The notes: generated from the sequence alone by a model not told the origin. A DNA stretch of 64,000 bases from Nocardia bhagyanarayanae (GCF_006716565.1 NZ_VFPG01000001.1:1736001-1800000), one strand, 5' to 3'; shown: positions 30,408-39,180, counted from the first letter of the stretch. Numbers and translations: made by a program.

Positions 30408-31004
30408 GTGCAGATCGAGACGAGCGCGGGTCCCGCGGAGATCGAGCTCGACCGGCCGCGCAAGCCCGCCTTCCTGCTGCTGCTCACCCACGGCTCCGGC
30501 GGCGGGGTGGAGGCGAAAGATCTTATGGTGGTGCGCGATTCGGCGCTCGAGCTGGGTGGCGCGGTGGCCAGAGTGGTGCAGCCCTACCGCGTCGCTGGGC
30601 GGCGCGCACCGGGCTCGGCGGTCAAGCAGGACGACGCTTGGCTGGAGATCGTGGCCGCGCTGCGCAAGAAAGTGCGCGGGGTTCCCGTGATCCAGGGTGG
30701 ACGCAGCAACGGGGCCAGGGTCGCCTGTCGTACGGCGATCGCGGCGCGTGCTCGTGGCGTGCTCGCGCTCTCGTTTCCGCTGCATCCGCCGGGGAAGCCG
30801 GAGAAATCGCGGCGCGAGGAACTGCTCGCGCCGGGGGACATCGAGGTTGTTGTGATCAATGGGGCCAACGACCCCTTCGGCGTGCCCGATTCCGCCGACG
30901 CGGCCGAGGTGCGGGTGATCCCGGGGCAGCCGCATTCGTTCCGTGCGGGGTTCGACACCATCGCCGCGACCGTGCAGCCATGGTTGCGCCGCTGGTCGGA
31001 GTAG
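30408..31004 (+). CDS. Alpha/beta-hydrolase of the KANL3/Tex30 type
   Basis: A 198-residue small alpha/beta-hydrolase fold protein starting at GTG. The opening LLLLTHGSGGGVEAKDLMVVRDSALELGGAVARVVQPYRVAGRRAP, nucleophile region VIQGGRSNGARVACRTA (a G-x-S-x-G-type GRSNG) and late HSFRAGFDTI (probable catalytic His) are typical of the short 'dienelactone hydrolase-like/KANL3' group. The substrate is unknown. It is divergent from fadE5 and shares the palindrome-bearing interval. Confidence 0.7.
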   Translation: MQIETSAGPAEIELDRPRKPAFLLLLTHGSGGGVEAKDLMVVRDSALELGGAVARVVQPYRVAGRRAPGSAVKQDDAWLEIVAALRKKVRGVPVIQGGRSNGARVACRTAIAARARGVLALSFPLHPPGKPEKSRREELLAPGDIEVVVINGANDPFGVPDSADAAEVRVIPGQPHSFRAGFDTIAATVQPWLRRWSE

Positions 31005-31071
31005 GTGCGCTCCGGCGGCGCAGCCGAGCTGGTAGCGCGCTTTTCGTCCCGGTGACCGTCTTTGCCGCGAC

Positions 31072-31758
31072 TCAGGCAGTCGTCTCGGGCTCGGCGGGTT
31101 CCGGTGCGGGCTTGGTCGCGATGACCAGCGCGTCGATGGCGTCCCTGTGCTCGGTCGGTCGCAGCACCCGTTCGGCGGTGCGGATCTCCAGGTCGGAGGT
31201 CGAAGCGAGGTCGGCGACGATGTCGTCGGGCGTGAAGAGGATCGAGGGGTCCGGCGGTCCGCCGAAGCCTTCCGTCAGGTTGAGGGTGTCGTGGCCGAGG
31301 ACGAGCAGCGTGCCCGCCGGGGTGAGCAGTTCGGCGGCGCGGCGCAGTACCGCGCGGCGCTGGTCGGCGGGCAGGTGCAGGAAGACGATCAGCACCAGCT
31401 CGTACGGGCCGGTGATCCCGGCGGCGTCGAGATCGGTGACGTCGGCGCACTGCCAGGTGATGCGGCCCCGCACCGACCGGGACAACCGCGTGGCCACGGT
31501 ACGCCCCTTGTCGATGCCGACCTGCGAATAGTCGACCGCGTGCACCTCCCAGCCGTGGGTGGCGAGCCAGACCGCGTTGCGCCCTTCGCCGCACGCCAGG
31601 TCCAGCGCGCGCGGCAGGGACTCGCCGTCGACGGTGTCGGGCCGCGGCGGCACGCGCCGTTCCAGCCCGTAGACGTGCTCCACCACGGTGCTGTTCGGTG
31701 GTGCGCCCCAGACCAATTCACTCTGCGCGTACCGCGCGTCCCAATCGGCCGCATCCAT
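31072..31758 (-). CDS. Class I SAM-dependent methyltransferase
   Basis: A 228-residue enzyme with Rossmann SAM-binding motifs: motif I ALDLACGEGRNAVWLATHG, motif II VHAVDYSQVGIDKGR, then DVTDLDAAGITGPYELVLIVFLHLPADQRRAVLRRAAELLTPAGTLLVLGHD. It resembles the TehB/tellurite-resistance-like small-molecule methyltransferases. I start at ATG 31758 (MDAADWDARYAQSELVWGAPPN), which is the usual beginning of this family; a longer frame has a Pro/Ala-rich shadow. Substrate unknown. Confidence 0.75.
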   Translation of the reverse strand: MDAADWDARYAQSELVWGAPPNSTVVEHVYGLERRVPPRPDTVDGESLPRALDLACGEGRNAVWLATHGWEVHAVDYSQVGIDKGRTVATRLSRSVRGRITWQCADVTDLDAAGITGPYELVLIVFLHLPADQRRAVLRRAAELLTPAGTLLVLGHDTLNLTEGFGGPPDPSILFTPDDIVADLASTSDLEIRTAERVLRPTEHRDAIDALVIATKPAPEPAEPETTA

Positions 31759-31861
31759 ACCCGCGAGTCTAGGAACCGCCGCGCTCGGGCGAACTGTCGG
31801 TACCGCGCCGTCCGCACTAGGCCGGGGACTCGGCAATGGTGCACCGGGTTACCGCCGCAGC

Positions 31862-32265
31862 CGCACCCTTGCCGCCCGCGCTGCTTGTCGGCCTCGAGCC
31901 CGCCGCGGAGTGCCCGGCCGCACCGCGCTGTCGGCACGCGCCGAGCCCGAGCCGCCACCGCCGCCGCCGTTGCGCCGCCCGCGCTGCTTGTCGGCCTCGA
32001 GCCCGGCGCGGAGTGCCTGGCCGCACCACGTCGTCGGCGCGCGCCGAGCCCAAGCCGCCACCGTTGCGCCGCCCGCGCTGCTTGTCGGCCTCGAGCCCGG
32101 GTGGACTGCCTGGCCGCACCACGCCGTCGGCACGTGCCGAGCCCGAGCCGCCACCGCCGCCACCGTTGCGCCGCCCGCGCTGCTTGTCGGCCTCGAGCCC
32201 GGCGCGGAGTGCCTGGCCGCACCACGCCGTCGGCACGCGCCGAGCCCGAGCTGCCACAGCATTGC
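31862..32265. repeat. Tandem minisatellite of about 100-bp units
   Basis: Four copies of a GC-rich unit containing CGCTGCTTGTCGGCCTCGAG and CCGCACCACGCCGTCGGCAC, with starts near 31881, 31984, 32078 and 32180 (units of 94-103 bases). It lies behind the methyltransferase start, in a stretch 31759-32424 with no gene. The long frames here are repeat shadows. Confidence 0.75.
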
Positions 32266-32290
32266 GGCCGTCGCCCGCTCGGGGAGTCCA

Positions 32291-32394
32291 CGGAAATCGA
32301 CGGGAGTCATATGGTGGCTTGTCGATCTTGAGCAGCCACCCTTTGACTACCGTCGAATCCATTTCTCTATCGAGCGGTAGTCAAAGGGTGGTTG
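32291..32394. repeat. Dispersed palindromic repeat, copy A
   Basis: About 100 bases with two nested inverted repeats: GACGGGAGTCATATGGTGGCT... pairs with ...AGCCACCCTTTGACTACCGTC, and TTGACTACCGTCGA faces TATCGAGCGGTAGTCAA. It shares the phrase CATTTCTCTATCGA and GGTAGTCAAA with the copies at 41144 and 48831. No coding frame; it resembles REP or MITE-like elements. Confidence 0.65.
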
Positions 32395-32424
32395 GGGGTG
32401 CACTCCCGCACCCGTCGGCGCCGC

Positions 32425-33654
32425 TCAGCCGGAGAACGTCGGCAACCACTGCACGGGGGACGTCTCGCGGATATGCACGAGCACGTCGAACGCGCCCGCC
32501 AGCGACGGCACGCTGATGTGCGCCTCGGCGTCCTTCGCCGGGTCGTAGATTCCGCTGATCGTGCGCAGCTCGGCCGGGGCGTGGCGCCACGCGTCCACCG
32601 ATTCCGTTGCCGCCGTGCGCAAGTCGACGGCGAACGCGGGCAGGTCCACTTCGCCGAGCAGCGCGTCCACCAGCTCCGGCCGGGGCCGCGGCGCCTGAGC
32701 CATTCCGAGATCGCCGTGGTGGAATCCGATGGCGACGGCGACATAGTCCGTGCCGAAGTGATCGCGCAGGTGAGCGCCCGTCCCGCGGAACTCGCCCGCG
32801 GCCGAGCCGACGCCGAGCGCCTGCGCGCTGACGTGGGCAATCCCGTCCCAATACGCGATCTTCGCGCCGGTCTCGCGCTGCCATTCGATGACGCGCTCGG
32901 CCGACGGCCGCTCGTCGCGGGCGAAGCCGCCCTGTCCGGCCACGCTGTGCTCGTGGAAATCGACGATCAGTCGCGCGTGTGCGCGGGCCGTGCGGTGCTC
33001 ATCGCTGTCGGGCAGTCCGTCGAGCAGGGCGAGCGCGTCGCGGGCGTGTTCGGCGAACGGGCGCCCGGGATGAATGCCTTGGTGGCGCTGGACGTGCTCG
33101 TCGATCTGATGCGCGGTGCGGATGGGGCTCAGATGGGATTCGGCGCGTTCCAGCCGATCCGGCGCGACCCGGCGCAGGTAGTCCAGCACCGCGTCGTAGT
33201 CGGAGGGTTCGGCGCCCGGCGGTTCGACGCCGAGAACGCGGATCGGGTCGTCCGGGTGCTGCTGATTGAACAGCCTGATCCAGGTCAGCGTTTCGACCAT
33301 CTCGACCGTCCGCAGCGGCCGCCACGCCCCGGCCAGCGCGGCTTCCGGATCGCCCGCCCCGGTGCGGACGTACTCGTCGAGGCGCTCGCCGGAACGCGCG
33401 CTGTCCTGGATCGCCAACGCGCGGAACCCGTGCCGTTCGACGAGCGCGCGGAAGAGCCGCTCCCGCACGCCGTAGGTCTGCCGGGAGAACCTGGTCGACT
33501 CGCCGAGCCCGACGATCGTCGCCGAGCCGAGGGATTCGACGAGTTCGTCGAGATCCGGCCCGACGAAGCCCGGCTCGGTGTCCGCCACGGGACGCGCGGC
33601 GGTGCGCAGCCAGGCCGCCAGTTCGGCGGAGACGATGCTGGATGCAGAAGTCAC
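32425..33654 (-). CDS. Erythromycin-esterase-like protein
   Basis: A 409-residue protein of the erythromycin esterase-like family (PF05139-type), with family blocks TIVGLGESTRFSRQTYGVRERLFRALVERHGFRALAIQD and later YVAVAIGFHHGDLGM. I start at GTG 33654, with GGGAGGA four bases upstream; the frame extends 13 residues to ATG. In true Ere enzymes the first block has GE-x-T-H and ends in an acidic E-A/S, and a W-A-H-N-x-H motif occurs mid-protein; here it reads GESTRF, AIQD and YWDGIAHVS, so several catalytic residues are replaced. It may have another hydrolytic role. A hairpin separates it from the DUF4185 gene behind it. Confidence 0.7.
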   Translation of the reverse strand: MTSASSIVSAELAAWLRTAARPVADTEPGFVGPDLDELVESLGSATIVGLGESTRFSRQTYGVRERLFRALVERHGFRALAIQDSARSGERLDEYVRTGAGDPEAALAGAWRPLRTVEMVETLTWIRLFNQQHPDDPIRVLGVEPPGAEPSDYDAVLDYLRRVAPDRLERAESHLSPIRTAHQIDEHVQRHQGIHPGRPFAEHARDALALLDGLPDSDEHRTARAHARLIVDFHEHSVAGQGGFARDERPSAERVIEWQRETGAKIAYWDGIAHVSAQALGVGSAAGEFRGTGAHLRDHFGTDYVAVAIGFHHGDLGMAQAPRPRPELVDALLGEVDLPAFAVDLRTAATESVDAWRHAPAELRTISGIYDPAKDAEAHISVPSLAGAFDVLVHIRETSPVQWLPTFSG

Positions 33655-33733
33655 TGTTCCTCCCGGAGTTTCGCGTTCTGCCGCCAGCCTCATACATCAA
33701 GCATTGTTGAGGTCAAGCGCTCCGGAAAAGGGA

Positions 33734-33766
33734 AACGGGGCGCCCGCGGATCGCGGACACCCCGTT
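33734..33766 (-). terminator. Two-part hairpin after the DUF4185 gene
   Basis: AACGGGG pairs with CCCCGTT and inside it CCGCG pairs with CGCGG around GAT. It lies 36 bases beyond the stop of the minus-strand gene at 33802. Confidence 0.6.
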
Positions 33767-33801
33767 GAGAAGTGCGGCGGCCATTGGCGCGCAGAACCTG
33801 A

Positions 33802-34908
33802 TTACAACGTGGTACGCATCAACACCACGTTGTACTGACTGTGCACCGTCGTCATGAAGTACAGATCGCGCCCGGTCTGATACGGGAAGATCGACGGCGC
33901 GTAGGCCGACGGCAGTTCCCTGGTGTCGATCAAGACCTCAGGGTCGCTCCACGGCCCCGCGGGCGAGGAGGCCCGCCGCATCACGACCGAGTTGAACGGG
34001 TCGGTGGTCAGCGAGATGTATTGGCCGAGATAGTCGTTCCACATGACCGACAGTTCGCCGACGCCCCACATGATCGGCGCCGCCGCGTTGACGTCGTTCT
34101 TGCGCCAGCCTTCGCCGTCCCAATACTCGTACTCGCCGAGGTTCTGGATGTCGTGCTCGCGCACCCGCGCGACGTACGCCGCGTTGTCGCGTCCGGAAGG
34201 GGTGCCGTACTCGTAGACGTATCCGCCGCTCTTCAAGAAGGCGTTCATCTGGAAGTTGGCGTTGCCGCCCTCGTTCGGACGGCGGGTGTGCCCGAGATCC
34301 GCCCAGGTCTCACCGTTGTCGGCGGAGGCGGCGAGGCCCGAGTAGTTGGTGGTCCACTCGCCGACGTTGTCCCAGGTCTTCACCGACATCATGCTCATGT
34401 ACTGGACGCCGTCGACCGCGATGCCCGCGGTCGGAATGCGGCTGATCTCGATGAACGGAATCTTCGGGCTCGGAACGAGATCGCGCGCTTGGCCGAAGAC
34501 ATCGCGCACCGCGCTGTCGAAATAGATGCCGTTGGAGGGGTCCTTGGTGTTGCTGCGCACCAGGATGTTGCTGCGCCATGCCCACATGCTGCCCGCGAGC
34601 AGGTTGGGGAAGCCGAGTCCTGCGGTGTCACCGAACGCGGTCAGCATCTCGCCGTGGCCGTTGTCCCACATGATGCCCAGATCGGTGCCGAGCACGTTGT
34701 AGGTCTGCGTGTTGTTGGGGCTCGCCATGCCGGTCACCTGGAACACCGCTCGGCTGCGACCGGCCAGATTCGGCAGACCGGTGGTGCCGTTGAGCACGGG
34801 AATCGGGTTGATCGCGTTCGGGTTTGCCGTGGCGGGGGTAGTTGCCGTGAGAAGCAAGGCCGTGCCACCCGCCAGAGTCGAAAGCAGGATTCTTGCGGTC
34901 TTGTTCAA
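33802..34908 (-). CDS. Secreted DUF4185 protein 2
   Basis: A 368-residue paralogue of the protein at 27087. The only start that gives a complete signal peptide is TTG 34908 (LNKTARILLSTLAGGTALLLTATTPATA-NP), with GGAGGG about ten bases upstream. The mature part has NPNAINPIPVLNGTTGLPNLAGRSRAVFQVTGMASPNNTQTYNVLGTDLGIMWDNGHGEMLTAFGDTAG and ends LYFMTTVHSQYNVVLMRTTL, closely matching its relative throughout. The long frame upstream of the TTG is the shadow of the enoyl-CoA hydratase gene. Exported protein of unknown glycan-related or other role. Confidence 0.78.
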   Translation of the reverse strand: MNKTARILLSTLAGGTALLLTATTPATANPNAINPIPVLNGTTGLPNLAGRSRAVFQVTGMASPNNTQTYNVLGTDLGIMWDNGHGEMLTAFGDTAGLGFPNLLAGSMWAWRSNILVRSNTKDPSNGIYFDSAVRDVFGQARDLVPSPKIPFIEISRIPTAGIAVDGVQYMSMMSVKTWDNVGEWTTNYSGLAASADNGETWADLGHTRRPNEGGNANFQMNAFLKSGGYVYEYGTPSGRDNAAYVARVREHDIQNLGEYEYWDGEGWRKNDVNAAAPIMWGVGELSVMWNDYLGQYISLTTDPFNSVVMRRASSPAGPWSDPEVLIDTRELPSAYAPSIFPYQTGRDLYFMTTVHSQYNVVLMRTTL

Positions 34909-35051
34909 AGTCGTAGGCCCTCCGGGTCTCGCCGAAACAGACCTCGACACACCACCCCCCGATGTGTCCCGAAGCACATTTCGAATGGCTGGCAAATCGA
35001 CGGAAATGCTAGCAGTCGAACCGGGGAAATTGGTGGCTTGCGATCTTGTCC

Positions 35052-35828
35052 CTACGAATTGTTGCTTTCGTTGTGCGATGTTCCATCTCGCTTCATGGCC
35101 AATCGCAGGATCAACGGCAGCTGCGTAGCGCGCTCGATCCCGAAGGTGCGCCTTGCCGACGCGTGCCAGGACCGCTCGAACAGCCGCTTGGCGCCCGCCA
35201 CCGCGTGCGGGGGGCGCGCCGCGATGCGTTCGGCGAGCTTCTCGGCGGCCGCGAGCGGGTCGGCGGTCACCTCGGTGACCAGGCCGATGCGCTCCGCGTA
35301 GGCGGCGTCGACCACGTCGGCGGTCATGGTCAGCAGCAGCGCCTTGTCGATGCCGATCAACCGGGAAAGGGTCGCCGCGCCGGTCATGTCGGGGACCAGG
35401 CCGTGCTTGGCCTCCATCACCGAGAATTCGGCGTCGGGGGTGGCGAAGCGGACGTCGGCGGCCAGCGCGATCTGCAATCCGCCGCCGAAACAGCGACCGT
35501 GCACCGCCGCTATGACCGGAACATCCAGCCGCCGCCAAGCCCAGCAAGCCTCTTGAAAAGTGTTGGTGCCGCGCCAGGGTAGCGGCACGAAATTCAGCGC
35601 GCCCTTGAGCGGGTCTTTGGTCGCTTTGGCGACGTCCAAGCCGCTGCTGAAGCTGGGGCCGTTCCCGGACAGGATCACAGCCCGGACGGCCTTCCGCTTC
35701 GCGACCGTCCGCGCGGCGTCGACCAAGTCCTCGAGCATCTCGATGGTCAGTCCGTTGTGCTTGTCCGGCCGGTTCAGGTTCACGTAGGCGCGTTCGCCGT
35801 CGAACCGCAGCGCGATGTGGGATCCCAT
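35052..35828 (-). CDS. Enoyl-CoA hydratase/isomerase (crotonase family), copy 1
   Basis: A 258-residue crotonase. Oxyanion-hole and active-site blocks: ILSGNGPSFSSGLDV (residues 55-69), AVHGRCFGGGLQIALAADVRFATPDAEFSVMEAKHGLVPDMTGAATLSRLIG (about 108-160). Glu in SVMEAKHGLVPD is the likely acid/base. It is divergent from the thiolase-like operon at 35952, and the 24-bp operator at 35908-35931 lies between them, so both directions are probably controlled by the TetR of that operon. Confidence 0.8.
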   Translation of the reverse strand: MGSHIALRFDGERAYVNLNRPDKHNGLTIEMLEDLVDAARTVAKRKAVRAVILSGNGPSFSSGLDVAKATKDPLKGALNFVPLPWRGTNTFQEACWAWRRLDVPVIAAVHGRCFGGGLQIALAADVRFATPDAEFSVMEAKHGLVPDMTGAATLSRLIGIDKALLLTMTADVVDAAYAERIGLVTEVTADPLAAAEKLAERIAARPPHAVAGAKRLFERSWHASARRTFGIERATQLPLILRLAMKRDGTSHNESNNS

Positions 35829-35907
35829 GGCCAGATCTTACTCTGGAGTCAGTTCTTGTCCACGGGCTATTGCCCTGGTCGGAGGGGTCTGCTTCAATCG
35901 GAAACAG

Positions 35908-35931
35908 GTTACCGTCAATGTTGACGGTAAC
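35908..35931. promoter_or_regulatory. TetR-type operator
   Basis: GTTACCGTCAA and its exact complement TTGACGGTAAC, separated by TG: an 11-bp-arm palindrome. It is located between the divergent enoyl-CoA hydratase (35828) and the thiolase-like gene (35952), the position for a local TetR regulator (the third gene of the operon, 38250). Confidence 0.7.
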
Positions 35932-35951
35932 TGGAGTGGAGCGGAGGAACA

Positions 35952-37484
35952 ATGCTGCCAGCCGGAATGGATCCGCGGACGCCGGTGCTCGTCGGCGTCG
36001 GGCAGGTCGTGCACAGGACGGGGGAGCCGGGACTGCCAGGGCCGGTCGAACTCGCCACCGAATCACTGCGCCAGGCGGGCGCGGACAGCGGCACCGGGGA
36101 CCGGCTGCTGCGCGCCGCCGATCTGGTCGCCGCGGTCGCGCCGGTCAGCAAGCCGTACCCGGATCTGGGCGCGCTGGTGGCCGCCGAACTGGGCACCGCC
36201 CCGAAGCGCACGATGCAGTCCGTGCGATTCGGCGGCGACGCGCCGCAGCGGCTGCTGAACACGGTCGCGCAGGCCATCGCCGACGGACAGTCCGAGATCG
36301 CCCTGATCACCGGCGCCGAATCCGTGGCCTCCTGGAACGCGGCGACCCGCGCGGGCGCCGCGCCGGGCTGGCCCGAGCAACCGGAGGATGTCACGCCGAC
36401 CGAGGTGATCGGCTCGGACAAGGCGCCCAACTCCGAGATGGAGACCGCGGCCGGACTGTGGGGTCCGGTCTACTTCTACGCGCTGATGGAGACCGCGCTG
36501 CGCGGCAGGCTCGGACTGAGCGAGGACGCGCACCGCGAGCGGATCGGCGGACTGTGGTCGCGGTTGTCGGCCGTTGCCGCGGACAATCCCTACGCCTGGA
36601 TGCCCGCCGCGCAGTCGGTCGCCGACCTGGTGACGCCCTCGTCGAGCAACCGGCTCGTGTCGACCCCGTACCCGAAACTGCTGGTCGCCAACCTGTCCGT
36701 GGATCTCGGCGCGGGACTGATCGTGTGCAGCGCGGCAGCCGCCGACGCCGCAGGCGTCCCGCGCGATCAGTGGGTCTTCCCGCACGGTGGCGCGACCGCG
36801 ACGGACGTCTGGTTCGTCTCCGAGCGCGCCGACATGAGCGCGTCGCCCGCGATCGCGGCGGCGGGCCGGTCCGCGCTCGGCGCGGCGGGCGTCGGCATCG
36901 ACGACGTCGCGCACGTCGACCTGTACTCCTGCTTCCCCGTCGCGGTGCAGGTCGCCGCGGAGGCACTCGGTCTGCCGATCGACGATCCGGCGCGGCCGCT
37001 CTCGGTCACCGGCGGCCTGACTTTCGCGGGCGGCCCTGGCAACAACTACGCCACGCACTCCATCGCCACCCTCGCCGCGCGGCTGCGCGAGGACCCCGGC
37101 TCGTACGGTCTGGCGACCGCGCTCGGCTGGTACATCACCAAGCACGGCGTCGGCGTCTACTCGACGCGTCCGCCCGCCAACCTGTTTCGCGCGGTCGAGG
37201 CCGAGGCGCCGGACGCGCGTCGCGTGACCGCACCCGGCTACACCGGCCCGGCGACCGTCGAGGCCTACACCGTCGCCTACCGCAAGGGCCCCGCGCCGGA
37301 GCACGCCGACGAACCCGAGGCCGTCGTGATCAGCGCGCTGAATCCGGCGGGCGCACGCATACTTGTTCGGGTTTCGGACGCCGAGACCATCGCGGCGTTC
37401 ACCGACGGCGACCCGATCGGCGCGAGCGCCCAGATCACCGCCGCCGACCAGCTCACCCTGCGCACCGAGAGGACCCTCCGATGA
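35952..37484 (+). CDS. Thiolase-like protein (TLP1-type) without the usual nucleophile
   Basis: A 510-residue protein of the thiolase superfamily, with GGAGGA before the ATG. Thiolase fold blocks: PVLVGVGQVVHR, NTVAQAIADGQSEIALITGAES, HVDLYSCFPVAVQVAAEALGLPID, VTGGLTFAGGPGNNYATHSIATLAARLR, and a C-terminal extra domain (VEAYTVAYRKGP...ARILVRVSDAETIAAF) as in the TLP1 group. Where canonical thiolases have N-x-x-C-x-S-G, this one reads SVRFGGDAPQ, so the N-terminal nucleophilic Cys is missing and classical thiolase activity is doubtful. It overlaps the next gene (ATGA). Operon: this gene, enoyl-CoA hydratase, TetR. Confidence 0.75.
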   Translation: MLPAGMDPRTPVLVGVGQVVHRTGEPGLPGPVELATESLRQAGADSGTGDRLLRAADLVAAVAPVSKPYPDLGALVAAELGTAPKRTMQSVRFGGDAPQRLLNTVAQAIADGQSEIALITGAESVASWNAATRAGAAPGWPEQPEDVTPTEVIGSDKAPNSEMETAAGLWGPVYFYALMETALRGRLGLSEDAHRERIGGLWSRLSAVAADNPYAWMPAAQSVADLVTPSSSNRLVSTPYPKLLVANLSVDLGAGLIVCSAAAADAAGVPRDQWVFPHGGATATDVWFVSERADMSASPAIAAAGRSALGAAGVGIDDVAHVDLYSCFPVAVQVAAEALGLPIDDPARPLSVTGGLTFAGGPGNNYATHSIATLAARLREDPGSYGLATALGWYITKHGVGVYSTRPPANLFRAVEAEAPDARRVTAPGYTGPATVEAYTVAYRKGPAPEHADEPEAVVISALNPAGARILVRVSDAETIAAFTDGDPIGASAQITAADQLTLRTERTLR

Positions 37485-38245
37485 CCGACCAGGTACTCGT
37501 CGAACGCCGCGACGCGATCACGCTGCTGACCGTCAACCGGCCCGAGGCACGCAATGCGATCGATCTCGCCACCGCGCAGGCCATCGAGGCGGCCGTCGAC
37601 GAGTTCGAGGCCGACGCCGACGCGCGCGTTCTCGTGCTCACCGGGGCGGGCGGAACCTTCAGCGCGGGAATGGATCTCGTCGCCGCGTCCAAGGGCGAGA
37701 TGCCGATGACGCAGCGCCGCGGCCCGCTCGGTATCGCGGCGAAACCGCCCGCCAAGCCGATGATCTCGGCCGTCGAGGGCTTCGCGCTGGCGGGTGGCTT
37801 CGAGCTGGCGCTCACGGGCGATCTGATCGTGGCGGCGCGGGACGCGCAGTTCGGAATCCCCGAGGTGAAGCGGGGTTTGGTGGCCGCGGGCGGCGGTGTG
37901 CTGCGGCTGACCCAGCGCCTGCCACGCCCGATCGCGGCCGAGCTGGCCCTGACCGGCGGTCGCATCGGGGCCGAGCGGCTGTATCAGCTCGGCCTGGTCA
38001 ACCGGGTCACCGAGCCGGGCGCCGCGCTGTCGAGCGCGCTGGAATTGGCCGCCGAAATTGTCGCGGCCGCACCGCTTTCCGTCGCCGCGAGCAAGCGCAT
38101 CATCGACGAGTCGCCGGACTGGACGGTGGCCGAGGCGTTCGCGAAGCAGGGTGAGATCGCGCTGCCCGCGCTGTTCTCCAAGGACGCCGCCGAAGGTGCA
38201 TTGGCATTCGCGCAGAAGCGCGAACCGAAGTGGCAGGGGCGCTGA
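37481..38245 (+). CDS. Enoyl-CoA hydratase/isomerase, copy 2
   Basis: A 254-residue crotonase, with ATG overlapping the previous stop by four bases. MTDQVLVERRDAITLLTVNRPEARNAIDLATAQAI is followed by VLTGAGGTFSAGMDL (oxyanion hole) and ISAVEGFALAGGFELALTGDLIVAARDAQFGIPEVKRGLVAAGGG with Glu in FGIPEVKRGL as candidate acid/base. It is only distantly related to copy 1 at 35052. The substrate is likely a CoA ester intermediate of fatty acid or branched degradation, in partnership with the adjacent thiolase-like protein. Confidence 0.82.
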   Translation: MTDQVLVERRDAITLLTVNRPEARNAIDLATAQAIEAAVDEFEADADARVLVLTGAGGTFSAGMDLVAASKGEMPMTQRRGPLGIAAKPPAKPMISAVEGFALAGGFELALTGDLIVAARDAQFGIPEVKRGLVAAGGGVLRLTQRLPRPIAAELALTGGRIGAERLYQLGLVNRVTEPGAALSSALELAAEIVAAAPLSVAASKRIIDESPDWTVAEAFAKQGEIALPALFSKDAAEGALAFAQKREPKWQGR

Positions 38246-38249
38246 CCCG

Positions 38250-38891
38250 ATGACCGAACGCGTCCGGGAGACGCAGGCGCAGCGCCGCGCGCGGATGCGC
38301 ACGCGGCTCCTGGACGCGGCGATCGAGAGCTTGGTCGAGGTCGGGTACGCGGGCACGACGACGCTCGAGGTGCAGAATCGCGCGGGCGTTCCGCGCGGCA
38401 CGTTGCAGCACCACTTCCCGACCAAGCCGGATCTGCTCGCCGGCGCCGTCGAGCACCTGGCCGCGCGCCGATTGGAGCAGCTGAGAACGGAATTCGCGGC
38501 GATACCCGAGGACGTCGATCGGCTGGTGACCGCCGTCGAGCTCACCATGCGTATGTTCAGCGGCGAGTCTTTCCTTGCCGCACTGGAGATCTGGGTCGGC
38601 GCGCGCACCGACGCGGAACTGCGCGCCGCCTTTCTGCCCTTGGAGCAGCGCCTCTTCGAGCTGATGCACACCAGCATTCGCGACATCTTCCGCGCCGAGT
38701 TCCCCGACGATCCCCGGGTGCCGACGATCACCGAGTTCACCATCGAGATCATGACCGGGCTCGCCATGCGCGCGCTGTTGACGGGCAATGTGGAGCGGAA
38801 CCGAATCTTGCAGCAGCGCTGGGGAAATGCGGTGCGGGTGTTGTTGGGGACAGCTCCGGCGGAGACATTGCTGGAGGCCCGGTCGGTGTGA
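38250..38891 (+). CDS. TetR-family regulator of the acyl-CoA operon
   Basis: A 213-residue regulator starting MTERVRETQAQRRARMRTRLLDAAIESLVEVGYAGTTTLEVQNRAGVPRGTLQHHFPTKPDLLAGAVEHLA: a textbook TetR HTH (residues 16-62). The C-terminal all-helical domain (EIMTGLAMRALLTGNVERNRILQQRW) would bind a ligand, perhaps an acyl-CoA. It is the last gene of the operon and the probable reader of the 24-bp operator at 35908. The 289 bases after it hold no gene, only mildly repetitive sequence. Confidence 0.8.
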   Translation: MTERVRETQAQRRARMRTRLLDAAIESLVEVGYAGTTTLEVQNRAGVPRGTLQHHFPTKPDLLAGAVEHLAARRLEQLRTEFAAIPEDVDRLVTAVELTMRMFSGESFLAALEIWVGARTDAELRAAFLPLEQRLFELMHTSIRDIFRAEFPDDPRVPTITEFTIEIMTGLAMRALLTGNVERNRILQQRWGNAVRVLLGTAPAETLLEARSV

Positions 38892-39180
38892 GTGGTTGCG
38901 CGGGCCGAGGCGGCTGACTGGAGCGCTGCTGAAGCCTCGGCAGAGGTAACGGCTCTCGCCGGGAGACCGCTGGAGCCTTGGCCGGTGTGGATGGTGCGCG
39001 GGCCGCGTGACCGCGCTGCACCGCTGGCGCGAGCACGGCTGGCTCACCAACGCGGAGGTCCCGTCAGCGGGTCTGGCCGGGACGCTGCTGAGGCCTTGGC
39101 CGGTGGAGTGATGCGGGGCCGAGGCGGCGGCCCTGCGCGGTGCTACGGCCCTCTCGCGCGAAACCTCGGTCCCGCGTGCG

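Noticed and set aside
34909..36066. Upstream extension of the second DUF4185 gene into a 754-codon frame
   Set aside because: The extension is antisense or out of frame to the enoyl-CoA hydratase gene and has no signal peptide; the TTG at 34908 gives a proper one.
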